Below, piece after piece: positions 38,401 through 53,400 of a stretch of DNA of 64,000 nucleotides. The notes beneath the pieces were generated by a model. It was not told the DNA's origin, made no database searches, and saw only the letters and a program-made list of their open reading frames with translations. The position numbers were made by a program, and so were the translations under genes. The DNA lies in NCBI GenBank assembly GCA_037179385.1, contig CM074188.1, forward strand, positions 23,205,318 through 23,269,317, given 5' to 3'. Source of the DNA: Holothuria scabra. Its lineage: Eukaryota; Echinodermata; Holothuroidea; Aspidochirotida; Holothuriidae. Numbering within the stretch: position 1 is the first letter of the stretch; each line of letters starts with the position of its first letter.

Positions 38401-41400
38401 TTTTTTAAGTATCGCCCACTGATATCAAAAGCAAAGTATTGTATTTCTTGTTCTTGTGACAATGTCAGGGAAAGTTGCATTAGTTTTCTACAGGTACAGT
38501 GTGCCAAATTTGTTAAATAATGTGTACCCTAACAAACTAGCTGTACCGGTAAAGTAGCGTTGGGTGGTGGTATTCCTCACTAATTTAAACCTGTATAAAC
38601 TGTACTTTAAATTGTCTGCTTTAAAGGGCAAGAGCAGTTATCCAAACTTGAAGTAGTGAAGTAGACCGAACTAGACTCCCTGTTTCGTTATTGGCTGTTC
38701 AGAGACATTTTCTCTGGTATGTTATCTGTGTGGGATCTCATGCTTGTCATGTGGGTGATTCATGTTTGTTAAAATTTATATCTTATGGCAAGGAACCACT
38801 AAGCCTTTTGGCTTTCTAGTTCTCTTTGAGGGTGAAATTTACTGGAAGTCACTGATTGGTTTTCCGTGGATATGCAATGTTTAAGTTGTAAAATATTATG
38901 TAAGGTACGTTGAAGATAAATAAGAAAATAGTAAAATTTAGCTGTTACTTTGAAAATGTTTGGGGGAATGCTCTTGACCATTAATTACTTAAAAAGGTTG
39001 TTTGCAAACTGAAACCTTTCAGTCTGCTGCACTGTTTGTACTAAGCAATGAGAGGCACCTTTTTTTATATACACCTACTGTTGTGTTTATTAATGTATGC
39101 CACTGTCTAGTGGTCAGAGTCCTAAGAGAATAATCAAGGAAACTGAAAAACCCTCATTCTCCTAGTGAAAGTGCATTAGAGAGCAGTGTCATCAATCTTC
39201 AAATAATGCTGCATTCAGGTATGCACCTTCTCAATTGTCATAAGAAGAACACTGGCTATACATAGCACTGACCAGATGTTTCCTGAAGTTGTCACCAATA
39301 ATTCCAAATCCGATGGGGATGGTAAAAGTTTGGTTGTGCAAGGCAGGAGAGAGATAATTAGGAATGAAATTCAATTAACTTTTTATAAGGACATCTGAAA
39401 TCTGTTCAGTTTCTTGTTTTAGATAGGCCGTAATTTATTTTAGGAGGAATAGATACATGTGTATGATGAGTCAGTCTGCCGTGTACTTCATAGTGTACAA
39501 GTTATTAATGCATGCACATACAGTATGGTGTCAGGTCCAGTTTAGTGGTCAGTGTGGTCAATTGAATGGTCATAGTGTGAAGGTGAAGATGAAAAAGGTT
39601 TGATGTGTATCAATTATTTACTTGATGCTCAAGAATTTGCCCCATAAATGTGAGAGTGAAAATATCTGCCATAATTTTGTTACTCTTGGTATTGGCTCCT
39701 GTTTTACATGCATGCACACGTATCCATCTCACTTGCTTGACTTGGATAAAGCATTGAAATTTGTTTCTTGTGCAGTACTTCTTCTATCCTAATCACCGTG
39801 TGGTAGTTGTTGAACTTGTGATACATATTTCAGGATTTATATTCTGGGCTAGGGGAGGCAGATGGATGGACCAAGGGAAGGAGATATAGGAGCTAGGGGA
39901 GGGGTTAGAGGGTACAGGAAGATGGATAGGCCAGGGGAGGGGATGAAAAGGCCAGGGGAGGGGATGGAGGGGCATCAGTTCATCTTAGAATTTTTCATCT
40001 ACATATGTGACCTTTTTAAACCTCACAAGTATAGTGATTGTCTTCCTGGTGTCATCATTTTAATGTATTTTGTAAGAATCCTCATTACCACTGATATTTC
40101 TTTTTTTTTCTATCTTGCAGATTTAAGACAGTTCAATTCAGAAAGTATCGGAGTTATGACATATTTACCTGAAAGGAACTCTCTTTTACTTGGAGCTAGA
40201 AACTGTTTCTTTGATATTGATTTAACATTTCCTTTTGCCGAAGAGAGAGCAATATCTAGAGTAAATTGGACAGTTACAGAACAAACTTTTAATCTCTGTA
40301 GTTTAAAAGGAGAAGAAGAATGGGAGTGTCAGAATTTCATCCAGGTTATAGAATTTGATTCCATAAATGGGCGCCTGGTCGTATGCGGCACAAGGGCACA
40401 AGATCCAAGATGCAGGGTGTATGATGTAAGTAGACAACCATAGATCCAATGCCAAAATGCAGTTACAAAGGATTGTGGGATAGAATTTGTGGGCACAAAA
40501 TTTTCTCTGAAATTAAGGGGCATTGACAAAAATGACACACACCAAAGCTCTATTTTATGCAATCCTTCTTAATGGCTGTTTTGAAAAGGTGAAGACATAA
40601 TGTGAAAATTTTTGATTAATTGGAAGATGTCACTGCCTCAGAACCTATGTCGCCCCTCTTTATCTCCTAGTACCTTTTGGAATGGCTCTGAAGTTTGCAT
40701 TGGAGAGCTTTTGGGCAGTCAAGTCTCTGATAAGTTTTCTGGAGCTTTTCCTTATTCTTAGCCAGTACCAGAAAGAGAGGTCAAGGGAAGTTTCCTAGGC
40801 TTGATTGCCTGAAAGCTCTCCTGAAGGTTCAAAGCTATTCCAAAGTGGCAATAGGAGGTTAGTGTGGGGGACTTGCAGATTCCCAAACCAGGGAGTTTTT
40901 TAATTCTCTGTCTCCTTTCAAGAAATGTTGCCTTTACCTACTCCTTATAGGAGCACATTAATCTCTCTCATATTCACCGTTTTATAGTAAGAAAATGTGT
41001 AAACTCGATGCCAGTAATTCAACCATTAGGCCTACTAATGATATAGGCACACTGGTCTTTTGCATGTATGGAATTAAGTTAAACACCATGTTAATCCCAA
41101 CATTTGACCTCATGAACCAGCAAAATGGTCGCTTGTAGAGTCAGTCTACAAAAAAAAACTCTATAGTTTGTATAGGTTAATATTGGTATCACGTTTTCTA
41201 CTGGTTACAACCCATAGTGGCGCAGCACTAAAAGAATGTGTGTGCTGGAAGAGATGTACTTGCAGAGGCCAAAATGACAGTGAAGGACGCAGTGACTATC
41301 AGAGAATACAGTTGTGGCTTCTAAATGTTGTGGTGTTAAAAAAATGGGCTTAAGTCAAAGTTAATAAATAAGAATTTTTGATGTATTTTTTTAGTTCTGA

Positions 41401-44400
41401 GTGCAAAACACATTCATGGAGGCGATTTTGGAGATTGCGTGCATTCATGCAATAGGGGTAAAAAATTTTGAATTTATTTGATAAGAATAACATATGAAGT
41501 GATTGCTAGGGACTAAGCAGTCATTTTAATTTTATTTTGAATAATTGTTTTTTCTTAATTTAGCTTTATTGTAGTGATTTGAGGGTCAGGAAGCCATTTT
41601 GACTCATCAAAGACCCTATGAAAGATTGACACATGCCCATTTAAATTTGTAAACAAATATTATTATATTTATAAGAGTGCATTTATATTGCATGTTCAAG
41701 TTGCCCCTGATTCATGCTGCAGCAAATGTTTTTACAACATTATGACTAAATAAAACCATGCACATTTATATGTAAATTATTATGCCAAGGAATATGTAGG
41801 CCTACTGCTCGAGTTTAATTGCTGTTGCCTTTAACGGTATCAGTATAACCTGTGGTTTTGGGTTTTAATGTGCTTTATTTTAGCATATTCTTCAGCCTCT
41901 TACAAGCTAATTTGATAGGTCTTGATTGTCACTAGCTATCAAGTTACATGCACCGTAAAATCCTTAGGAGTGAAGTTTCTTGCACGATACTGTTCTGGGA
42001 GAGAGATACTGATACAGCTTCAATCAGTTAGAAATCCCCAAAATACATTTACGCTAGGTTAGGTTTTGTATTAGGAATTGAATTCCCAGTGGACTATTAT
42101 CTCTCCTAAGGCTAGCAAAGCATGCAGCATCATGAGAGAGCTACATTTGACTGAAATCTCAGTAGACAGTCACTTTGCATTTCAAATGATTTGGAGATGT
42201 GTAATGCATGGAGATACCTGCCGTTCTAGCAGAGGCTGGATAGAGGTTGGTCGTCTGCAAGCTCTAATAACGTTATTAGTGAGCATAAGCTGAGAGAATC
42301 CTTTGAAAATGTTTTCTTAGGTCTGTTTTTGCACTATGGTTAAAATCGATCTGTGAATTTTTGGCAAAAGAGTGTTTATTTGAAAAGCATGTGTTTAAGA
42401 GATCACGGAAATATTTATCACAAAGTAGTAGACAACAAGTCCAACTGCTCAAATATTGAAAATGAAGTATCCCTCCTTCCCTTCTTTAAAGGTCAAGAGC
42501 AGCCCCCCCCCCCCCCCCGTCCTTATTTTTAAGCAACAGCTAAATATCACAATTTACTTCTCATTTATCTTCACAAGTATCATTCATAATATTTTAGGAC
42601 TTCAATATTGCATATTCAAGGTAAAACAAGCAGTCCTAGTAAAATTTTCATTTGAAGAGAAAAATTATTGTTCTTAACAGCCAATCATGTCGAAACAGGG
42701 CAGTCTACTATACTACTTTACTTCAAGTTGGGGTGACTGCTCTTGCCCTTTAAATTATCATGCTATGATTTGCTATCACATGGTAATTTTTAAATGTCTC
42801 CAGTGTAATAGCTATGTGTGGTAATATGTATTGCTCATCTCCCCTTACCTCAAGATTTCCATAGGGGCCTATGTATTTCCATACCAGTATTGCCTGCAAT
42901 AGCCATTGGCATTTTAACTGCAAATTTGGGGTTAAATTCACTGAGAAGTGAGCATACCATGTTTAGCAGCCAATAAAGTTGATGGTTTTGTTCAGAAACA
43001 TGGATAAAAGATATTCGTCACCAAAATGTCTTGAGATTTGGATGACCTGTTACTTTTCTGCTCACCTCACCTGTAGCTACTATTGATCTGTTCATCCACT
43101 GCCAAATTATCACTGGCAATGAAAATTCTACCTGGTGGCACCATGCGAAATCCTTCTTCTATTGTCAGTTGCTTCTCAGCTAGCTGCCCGTGGAAAGCTT
43201 TAGTAGTTATGGGGAGGTAAACGGGCTAATACTGTCGGTTCACAAATCAAAGGGTAAGTTTTGGGTAAATTGACCTGATGTCATTTGCACCAATATATTT
43301 CAAAATAAATTGAAGATGGCGGCTTGTGTCATCATTAGAGAAAGACCAAGTGCAAACTGTATGTATAACTGCACAGAGCAACCATTCCTTGATGTTTATG
43401 CATTGCACTATTGTATCTAAAATATTTCTGTCTATGTCTGTTTGGAAAGTGTGTCAAGTCAAATTTGGTATTTAATTCTATAATTTATTTTCTTAATTGT
43501 TTTCAATTTTCTTGTTATTTCCCACAGAGTTATCCCCAGCTTGAAAACCCAGATGAAATGGATGGGAAACGGAAGTGTCCCTTTGATCCAACACAGCAAA
43601 GCACAGCATTATTTGCAGGTAGGGGTATAGTATTACTGGAATAATGTTACGGGACTTGTATTCTTATTGATAGCTGATCCTATATAACTCCATGCAAGTA
43701 ACTGTAGGAAAACATGTAATATGTCATTATATACTTTAAAGACTTAGCACTGTTTGTTTGGTGTTAATCAGGGGCTAGGTTGCATTCTGTAGGTTTATAT
43801 GCTGGTATCATGCTGTATAAAGTGTTTCAATGCATTTCATGCATATGCTCGTCCACCTTATTGCATAAACAAGCTTTTAGTAAATACTGCCATGGTGTCC
43901 ACATGTGTAAAAGAAGGCACGAGAGAACAGAAAAAAATATTGCAAATGTGGGGGGGTCTGAGTGCCAGCAAAACTATCTAAGCTGAGCTCCACCATTGGC
44001 TGGCACTCAGCGCACAAGAAAATTTTTGACTGTGCCACCCCCAACCACCACACTCACCCTGAGGTGCCTGGCAGTAGCACTTCCTGGAGCTTGAAAGCTG
44101 CAGGTTCCCAGCCTTGAAAATATGGATTTCATAGAGGCAGGCCAATGAGGAAGAGCTGTCGGCCAAGATGGCGAACATAGGGGGTGTGGTGTCAGAACTG
44201 CTCCGAGTTGCGTGCAGCGCACCAGAATAATTCAAATAAGATGTAGCAAGAGGTAAGTATAGTCGCTCTTGAATACACTACCAGTAAGGTGGGGGCATTT
44301 CCTGTTTGCAATTTCTGATCAGCATTCACTTCAAAATTTTTCTTGCAGTCATCAATTCGTGAAGCCACACTTTGCAAATATCTGAATTCTGAACATGCCT

Positions 44401-47400
44401 CACCTTTTCCATGGGGGGGGGTTCTGATGTCCTGACACCCCTTGTTCAACTGCCACTATGTTAAAGAGACATTCTTCCATATCAAGTAGGCTTTTGACAT
44501 CTTTTTCAGGGGCACTACCAGGTGTAGTAAAAGGTCATAACTTATTTTCTGGTTGATTCCTTATCTCCTTGCAGTACCCTGCTACAAATCTAGCCCACCC
44601 AGTTGCATTGTATCTTACAGAGTTTAAATGGCCACATCCACCCCCTCCCCCCCCCCCTCCCACACCCTTCCTAGGCCCATTAGGCATGGTTTTAATTTCT
44701 GAGAGAGCATACTGTAAGTCCAGCACAGTCTGTAAGTTTAATGTGTTGTATGTGCTGTTTATCTCTCTTCCTATCAACTGATTATGTGAATGACTCAGAC
44801 TCAGTGTGGTTATTCTCATTCATTTGAATATTACTCCCTCCTCATTGTCTGGAAAACATCTTTAAGTTGGCTAAGATGTGAAAGGTTCCTATTTATGTGT
44901 CTTTTCTGACAGCCAAAATGTCTGAAACACCTGTAAGCCAAGATGTAGTCCACTGATTTGGCAGTTGTTAACCATCTGAATGAACTCCAATCAGTGACTC
45001 ATTCGTAAAATAATATAGTTTGAGGAAGGTTGGACTAATCAATACAATAAATGACTTCCTCAGTGCTTTCCTGTTGAAATTATTACGAGGATAGAAAGAC
45101 TGTGATTGCGTTATCCATAGGATGTCATTGTTAGCGGTGAAACTTGCATGTAAGTTGTTATCATCATAGAGTTGATTAATCTCATTTAGGTATGTATGAT
45201 TAAAAGCAGGGCATGTGTTTGTTGTCCGGTAGATTTACGTCACACAATACAAAAAGTGCTGAAAGGTATTGAGGGGAGTAGATGTTGATACGGCTTCTTT
45301 TCCATGAAGGAGAGGTTTCCGGATTTAAATTCCTCATGTACCCTCCCCCTACCCTTACCAAATGTTACTTTTCTGTCTCAATCTTCTATTTTAAATATAT
45401 TTTGAAGTCCAACTGGAAGTTGTAATGATTAATTATCAGAAATGATTAAAAGATGGTCAGACTGACATGAGTACTCTTACTGCTTTTTGAATTTACGTTA
45501 TGAAATGAATACCTCAAGAAAGCAAATTGTAAATCTGTGTGTTGCTTTTTGTGTGCAGATGGGGCCTTATACACAGCAACAGTGGGAGACTCTGCTGGTC
45601 GAGATTCTGTCATCTATCGAAGCAGCGCCGGTCAGGCTGGAATAGTTGAACTTGAAAGCAAGGAGATTGATGCCAAGTGGTTCAACTGTAAGTTAAATGT
45701 ATCTTCAACGTTGGAAATTGATCTTCAAATGATACAGCGGCATTCAGTTCTGTTATTGCATGTTATATTTTTGGAAGGAAACCATTGCCTGAAGTTAATT
45801 GGTTTTAATTGGTTAATTGAATTATCTGATAAGGAAAATAGCAATGGTAAATGTGGTCTCGGAAGTACTACATTCTAACAGGTTACCACTCCTAAGTCAG
45901 AGAAACCCATTATATTCCAATATCTATTTCTTCTGGCTCCCCCATATTCTGATACCCCTATGTTCCAAGGCCCTTGTGTTGCAATAAGTTGATTGAAGAT
46001 GATTGTATGGGCTCCCCAACATAGGGCAATTGGATTAAAGTTCCATTAGAAAAAAAGGGCAGTCACCTCAAAACTGAAAGAAATCTTTACTTAAAAGGAC
46101 ATTATAGAATTGGCCCAAATGCTTTGAAAATAACGAACTATTTGCTTCCAGCAACAGGAAGGTGCAGAAAAACTTAGCTTCATTTTGTGGTATTATTATC
46201 GGAAGATTTAAATAATTTATACAGTTCCTATGCAAGTATGTGAATCTGAAGTCAGGTCTAAGGGTGTCCTATCCAGTAGATGTATGAAAGTGTTCCGATC
46301 TCCCTTTAGCTTTGGGTGGGGAATGGGGCTGGTGACAAGACTAATTTTCTGATGATTTATGAAAACTTATATCTTATGTTGGTTTGCCTCGATGCGGGTA
46401 TGTGTGCTTGTGAATCATTTTGTGTATTGTTTTGTGTATTTTTTCATCTACTAATTTATCTGTCTTTTTGTTCTGTATTAATTTGTGCAACTGAATTTGT
46501 ATTTGTATGACTCTGACACCTCTTTGGAGGTTTAAAGCATAATCAACTGAAACTTAAACCTTATGTGCAAGTCAGGATGGTACTGAGAAACACACATTTT
46601 AAACATGATATTTCCCTTTAAGTTATATTGTCCCACAGTAAATGTAAAGGTTCAATTATTGGACCCACTTGACTTTTTAAAGTTTCATTGTGGCTGTATT
46701 AATCAAAGTGTTTTGTTTACTTGTCTTATTTACCACTGACTAGACCTTTGAATAGACCAATGGATATGATTGTTTACATTTCGCCTTTTAAGTCAACCGA
46801 TCAAAGCTAAGGAACCTTTGTTTAAAATTGCTATCTTGTGTTTCATTGAAAACTCTTGATGATGAAACATACTGGGAGGTTAGTCATGTTTGATTTGGTT
46901 AAGTTTGTTAAATGTTATAAGAGCTTATAAGAGCTTTTGGAAACACAATCTGAACTCACTTAGAGGATTCATTTGACTTCCGCATGTTGTATGCAGCACT
47001 CTACTTATGTTTATTTAAAATCTTAGTGTGGAGATAAATTTAAACCAGAGAAACAAAAGTTATTTCAACTTGTTTGATTTGAATTGTCCATTTGTGGCTT
47101 TTGTTCCAAGAAAGAAGCACCATGAATGTGCAAACATTTCTCCACAAATCATAAGTGTGTTTGTCACACAAGATATCCAAGAAAGATTACATGGGTGGTA
47201 GGGTTGCTCCAACAGTCACTTACGGGGTGATTTCATGTTCATTCCCAATATCTTGGGATAAGATAGGAGTGAATGACAGAAGCTCAAAGTGCTAAAATAT
47301 ACTTTTGTGATTTTAATGGAAACACAACAATATGTGACTCAGAGAGAGTTGCTTCCTTTTCAATTGAAGTTTCCCTTCAGAAGGTTCGTTTTACGGAAGT

Positions 47401-50400
47401 CTTGTTTCAAGAATAGTCCAATTCATCTAAAAAAATACACTGAAATGACATCAACCTTATCCTTACCTGGAACTGTTTAGTTGAGTATCACATATTAGGC
47501 CTATCACATATCCTTTCTCAAGACAGCAGGTCCTTTTTACATTTGACATCATAGGTAAACATGTTACATCGTTAAAAATTTTATAACTTTTGGATTAAAT
47601 AAATCATTGTTGGTATGAATAAAACATCCAATTGATGCCTGTTGGTATGTTAAACTGAAACTTTTCGTGCCTGCACATGCCCTTAAAATAAAAAACACAC
47701 TGAAGTTACGCTAAAAAGCCTGAATATTACTTTGAAACTTGCTTCGGTTTGAAAGTTGAAACATTTGTGGGGTATTACTTGTTTTGCAAAGTAGTATATG
47801 TTTAGAACTGATATGTCTTAGTTTTCTTTCTTTACAACCCCTTTTTGAAATTTTTTTCCCTGGGAGTAAAAGTGCCCACAATTCTTCCTGCATTTCATGT
47901 GCAAAAAGGGGAAATTTCCATCCAATTGCTTAAATTTCTCTACAGATGCCTAATTATCCTGGGAAGGAGTCTCCCAGCTTCCCAACTTCTTCACAAATTG
48001 TTTAGTGGTGTGTGTATTATTGGGTCATGAAATTTTTTTTCCTTCTACAGCTCCAATTTTCATCGAATCCTTTGAAGTTGAAGATTGGGTACTTGTATTC
48101 TTCCGAGAGGTGGCAGGAGAACATACCAGTTCTGGCGATGTAAGTGCTTCATGTTGAGTACCTTGTCAAAGTGTCAGAAGATTAGATCCAATTTAATTAA
48201 GTTTTAATGAGAGAATTCAGAGAAAAGTTTACCAAGTTTTAAAGAAGGATGCAGTTCATGCCTTTAGCTTTACACTTTATAGGCCAGTAAAAGAAATAAT
48301 ATGCAAGTTGCCCTTTTCAGTTGGAAGGGGTAGAGGGCGCTATTTCACTCGCATAAGAGACTTAAGGCACTATTCCTCTTGAAGAAGACCCTTTTGGACA
48401 CTATTGTGTAAAAGTTACCCAGCAAATTGGGTTCATAAACTGAGGAAATGAAATTCAGTTTTGGAAAGGAATACTTCAGAACAGGTGTCAGTTTTATCAT
48501 TCATATAGTCCCTGTGAGGTGTTTTCAGATATTAAGACTTGTGGATGTTCACAAAATTTATATGGTAAGTTAGAAGTGTGAACAGACTTCTTTATCTGGG
48601 ACAGGGCAGGTTTTTTTTTTCTCACTATAGAACTCAGTCAACATTTGAAGGGGTTGTCACCAATTGTTTTTGAGTTGATAGAGAAGGGAGACCTTAAAGA
48701 GTCCTGAGTTTGTAAGCAATTAAGTTCATCATGTATATCCTAATGACAACTCTAGTATAAATGTTTTTCAGCACATTCCAGTGAACTGGGTCTCAATTCA
48801 GTTGGTATAAGGTTGCCATTTTTCAACAGAAAAGGGTCAAATGACTTTTCACTAGATAAAACAAAGTTCATTCTGTAACAAAAGTTCACAAACAATTATG
48901 ATTTCAGTCTCATATTACAAAAATAGCTTAAGGAGACCTTAAGACCTTAGTAATCATCATATTTTCCTGAGTGAGTCAAAACAATGGTATAAGAGGGCCA
49001 ATTGTTACTCAATAATGTTCCCCTGCATTAAATGGTAAGGTGGCTGCTCTTAAAACAACTTGACCTCAATTGAAAAAGGTCATGGGTTTGTTTGGTTTAA
49101 AAATCCCTTGGAGGCAAAGGGAGATTATTTTGTTATGCCAAGTCCATCTTTCAGCATGTAGTCAGTGTTGTCCATGCACAGTTCTAGTCAGGTGAGTGAA
49201 GTAGGCCTTGGTGAATGAAGTAAGCCTTTATGACTTGTGTATGGTTCTGTTACCAGGAAAGGCTCAAATCTGATTAGGTGGCAGAACATTTGTAGACCAA
49301 GCCTATTGAAAATGGGTGGGTTGTAGAAAGTGGTAATGTTGTTACATTTGTGAAGAAAAGTGCAAAAAGGAAATAAAAGGATTCCATTTGTGTAGTGTAA
49401 ATTTTAAATGCTTCTGTGGTGCTGAGATGTTTTTGGAATGTTAAGGAAGGGAACATGGTTGGGGGGGGGTTATAGTTGTGCTTCCATTTAAAGGGCAAGA
49501 GCTTTTACCCCAATGTGAAGAAGTGTAGCAAACTGTCTTTTTTTCATGATTGGCTGTTGAGAGTCATGTGGTAACCATTTTTCTCTTCAAAAATGTGAAA
49601 TTTACAAGAAGTAACTGCATGTTTTGTGTAAACACTGAATTTGCAGTTGCAAAGTAAGATGGAAGATACTTTGAAGAGAAATAAGAGGCAAATTGTGATG
49701 TAGAGCTCTGTTGCTTCAAAATAAGTTTCAGGACACTGCTCTTGACCTTTAAACTGAGCATGGTGTATCTTGATGCACCGCAGCAGATCAGTTTAAATTA
49801 AATTTAATGAGAATGTACATTAACAAAACTCACTCAAGATCAAGATCCAAAGATTTCGATCCACCTGCAGACGTAGATCTACAGCTCTCACTCTGGAACG
49901 AGCCATGGCCCACTAAAAGTCTAAAACCATGATCCACTGCATTGTTTAAATCAGAACACACCTTTTAGGGGGCATACCAACATGTTTAAATCAGGGTCTA
50001 CTACTTGCAGGAACAATCTATCAAGAATTTTGTGTGCATTTTGCTGCAAAAGCTAATCAATATGGTGCATACAAGTAACAAATGTTTGGCAGTCTCTTTA
50101 TTTGCGTAACCCTCAGGGTTTTTACTGATTTGGTGATCAATAAATCAATAAACTTTTCAAGCGCACTGACTGCAAAGTTGGAAAAACTAAAATTTCACAG
50201 TTTTGGGAAAGCTTGAAAGATGAGTAGTAAGAGCAGCACTGTGTGAGAGATTTCTTTTAAAGCAGCCCTGGCCCCAGGGTTTTCTGAGTGTATGAATAGT
50301 ATTTCTCATAAGGATAGTGGTTTGTAGCCCTGTGCATTGGGTGGAAGGGTGGAACGGTGGAACGTAAGCCTATGCATGTGTTAGAGGGGTGGTGTGTAAG

Positions 50401-53400
50401 CCTATGAATAGGGTGGAGGGGATGTGGAGGTAATTTGTTTTCATCTTGTAAGAGTTCAGAGTATTGAAGTCGACATTCTGCTGTGCTTTCTCCCCTATGA
50501 AAGCAAAAACTTATTTTGTGTAGGGAGTCTGGTGGATGGGCTGGCAAAGATGATTCTGATATAAATTCCATTTTTTTTTTTTTTTGTTTTGCATGATGAG
50601 AAAAAATGTCTGATATTGTAGTTTATAAGTTTTGATTTTGCCTTTTCACAGGCTATCTATGCTAGAGTTGCCAAAGTGTGCAAGTCTGATCTTGGTGGAC
50701 TTTATATCCTAGAGGAGAAATGGACCACTTACCAGAAAGCACGCCTCAACTGTTCCTTCCCTGGAGCTTATCCATTCTACTTCAACTACCTCCGTAAGTA
50801 TATTTTCTCTATAGATGAATCCAGACAGCAAGTGATGGTTTGATTTCAGTCGGCCATAACTGGGGTCGATCACCTTTTAATCTTTCAAATTCCTTGCTTA
50901 CCTATATCATGAATGGTTATGTTCTACTAAATTGTGTCTTGATTTCTTCAATTTCACTGAATATGAGGGTTTGAAATTCATGTAGACAATAAATGAAGAC
51001 TATTAAAGGCTGATGGACCCATTAATGGCTGCCTGCAGTCACTAAAAGCAAGGGCTGATCGTATTGTTCTATAGTCTAGTTCATACAGCGGTGATGGAAT
51101 GGAGTGTATTATTTCAAGTTTCATGAGTATGTACCCATGGCAATAACATGTTGTGATAAACTTATAAAGTATATTGAAGAAATGTTGATGTCTTCTTTAT
51201 TGCCATGGTAACAGGCTAAGTGGATGAAGTTTCTTTTACCATAGTGACACTTAATTGTTCTAGTGTATGAAATGACTTTTCTCTTCTTTTCTTACAGAGG
51301 ATGTGTGGATGGTGGGTGAAGGAGAAAACAGAATGTTTTATGGAGTCTTCAGTACTGGAGAGTAAGTTTCTTCTTACCTACATCACCCCTCCCCTCCCCC
51401 CCCCCTCCTCCAATCTTTCATAAAGATGCACAATCCCTGTGGAGTGGATTAAACATAAATAGTGCCTAGAGCTTAGGAAATGAAAGTGTTAGAACTCCAC
51501 CTTCCCTCAAACTTTGAAATAATATTATGATGTACACTTCATGCATCAGTCGTGGCTATTCTTTTGCTTTAAAGAAACTTACCTTGAAGTCCTGATGCAG
51601 GTCATTTTGGGAATTTGAATGATATTTTAAGAGTTATACAGGTAAGGACTAATTTTTGAAGAAACCGACAACCCCCTTCCCCCTCCCCCTTGGCTCCTGC
51701 AAGAAGTAGGACCCTAGCAGTCACCTCTTCCACTGGAAAACCTAAATAGAAACCATAAAGCTTTTGTATTTGGGATGCCCCAGTCCCCAATGAAGTAATG
51801 GAAGCCCTCTAAACCCTCCTCTCAACCATGTGACATATTTTCTGGCTTCACCTGCACTGGTTGAAATGGAATGGCGTATTGCAATGTTCATCCCTCAGTA
51901 CAACAACCATCGACCACCATTCACCTCAGATATTGTGGAAACTTTATATGAAATGTACTAGCACTGTCTGGGCCATTCAGTCCTGAAGAATGGAACACAT
52001 TATCACCTGGTTCTCTCATTATGTCTTCTTAATCATATGTTGCCTTTAACTTTCTTCTAGACATGAGATCCCTGGATCTGCTGTTTGTGTATTCCATATG
52101 CAAGATCTCAGACGAATCTTTCAGGAAGGTGAATTTAAAGAACAGAACAATGGCATCTCATATGCAGTCCACAAGGATATGGAGCCAGTGCCAAGACCTG
52201 GGAATGTAAGTTGTGGTGTTTCAATTAATGCTTACCCATCTTCAGTATAGACAAATCCAGAGAGCTGGAGAAGATCTGATTGTCGTCTGCCATAACTGGG
52301 GTCTATCACCTCTTAATCTTTCAATTTCCTTGCTAACCCTGTATCATGGATGGCAGTGCACTAAATTCTACAGTGGTTCCTTCAATTTTACTGAATATGA
52401 GGGTTTGAAAATTCATGTAAAAAATAAATGAAGACAATTTAAGGCTGATAGACCCCATTAGTGGCTGCCTACAGTCGCTGAAAACAAGTGCTGATCGGAT
52501 TCGTCTGTAGCTTAACTTAGTTCTAGGGTATGCAGTCACCCCAATTTGAAGTAGTGTAGTAGACTATCCTGTGACATGATTGGCTCTTGAGAGTCATGTG
52601 ACAATATTTTTCCTCTTCGAGTGGGAAAGTCACTTGGAGTCACTGCAGTCACTGTTTGGATTATCTATACCTTGAATATGCAATACTGAAGTCTAGAATA
52701 TTATGGAAGACACTTTGAAGAGAAATAAGAGGGAAATTGCAAGGTAAAGCTTTTGCTTAAAAACAAGTTTTTGGTGACTGCCCTTGCCCTTCAACTGCCT
52801 GTAATTTTGTAGGAAAGAGGTGAATATTAGGACAAAATGCTACTAGATTCCTTCTATCCTCAGAATACCTTTCCCTCAGCTCCCTGAAATGTCATTCCCC
52901 TTGGCTTGTTTATTTAATCTGTAACTGAAAATGGTTTAATATATCTGTTACAGTCTTTCACTTTTATGGTTCCATTTCAGTGCTTCTGGTTTTACAAGTG
53001 TGAAGTCTACCAGGCAACTAGTATAATATTATCGTTATATATGTTAAAGGACCCTGCAAAATTTGTTAAATTGGCAATTTGAATTCAGTGAACTTTATTA
53101 CAATAGCACAGCTGTAAAACTGTCAGACACTATTCAAAAGAGTAAAGAGTATAAATCTGTAATTTATGTGATGTAGTGGGTAAATAGAGGTCAATAGTAT
53201 CGTCTGAATGCATGGGTGGACTGAAGGGAAATCGTAATTTTTGTCTGGTTGGATGTTGAGCTCATCAAGATTTAATTTGGGAACACACAGTTCAGAGTAT
53301 ATTACTATTGAACTAATACATCAGTGTAATGAGGAATGGTCTGTGCCCTTCCAAAGTCTTGAACTTCCCCCATCCCAATTACCATAGCAACTTTTTTAAT

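Larger units (their letters stand above)
29495..40120 (+). other. Semaphorin intron 1 (10.6 kb)
   Basis: This intron separates the signal-peptide exon from the sema domain, a position where long regulatory introns are common. It carries a truncated family A MITE, family E and SINE copies, a family B MITE end, a TG microsatellite, the 145-bp DR1 satellite split by a hAT-like element, and a full family A MITE (38621-38984). No additional exon was recognised. Confidence 0.85.

Noticed and set aside
43313..43323. Perfect YY1-type motif AAGATGGCGGC, with a second AAGATGGCG at 44,165
   Set aside because: Such motifs mark start sites in mammals, but here there is no CpG island or other sign of a promoter. 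Two matches in a long intron may be chance.
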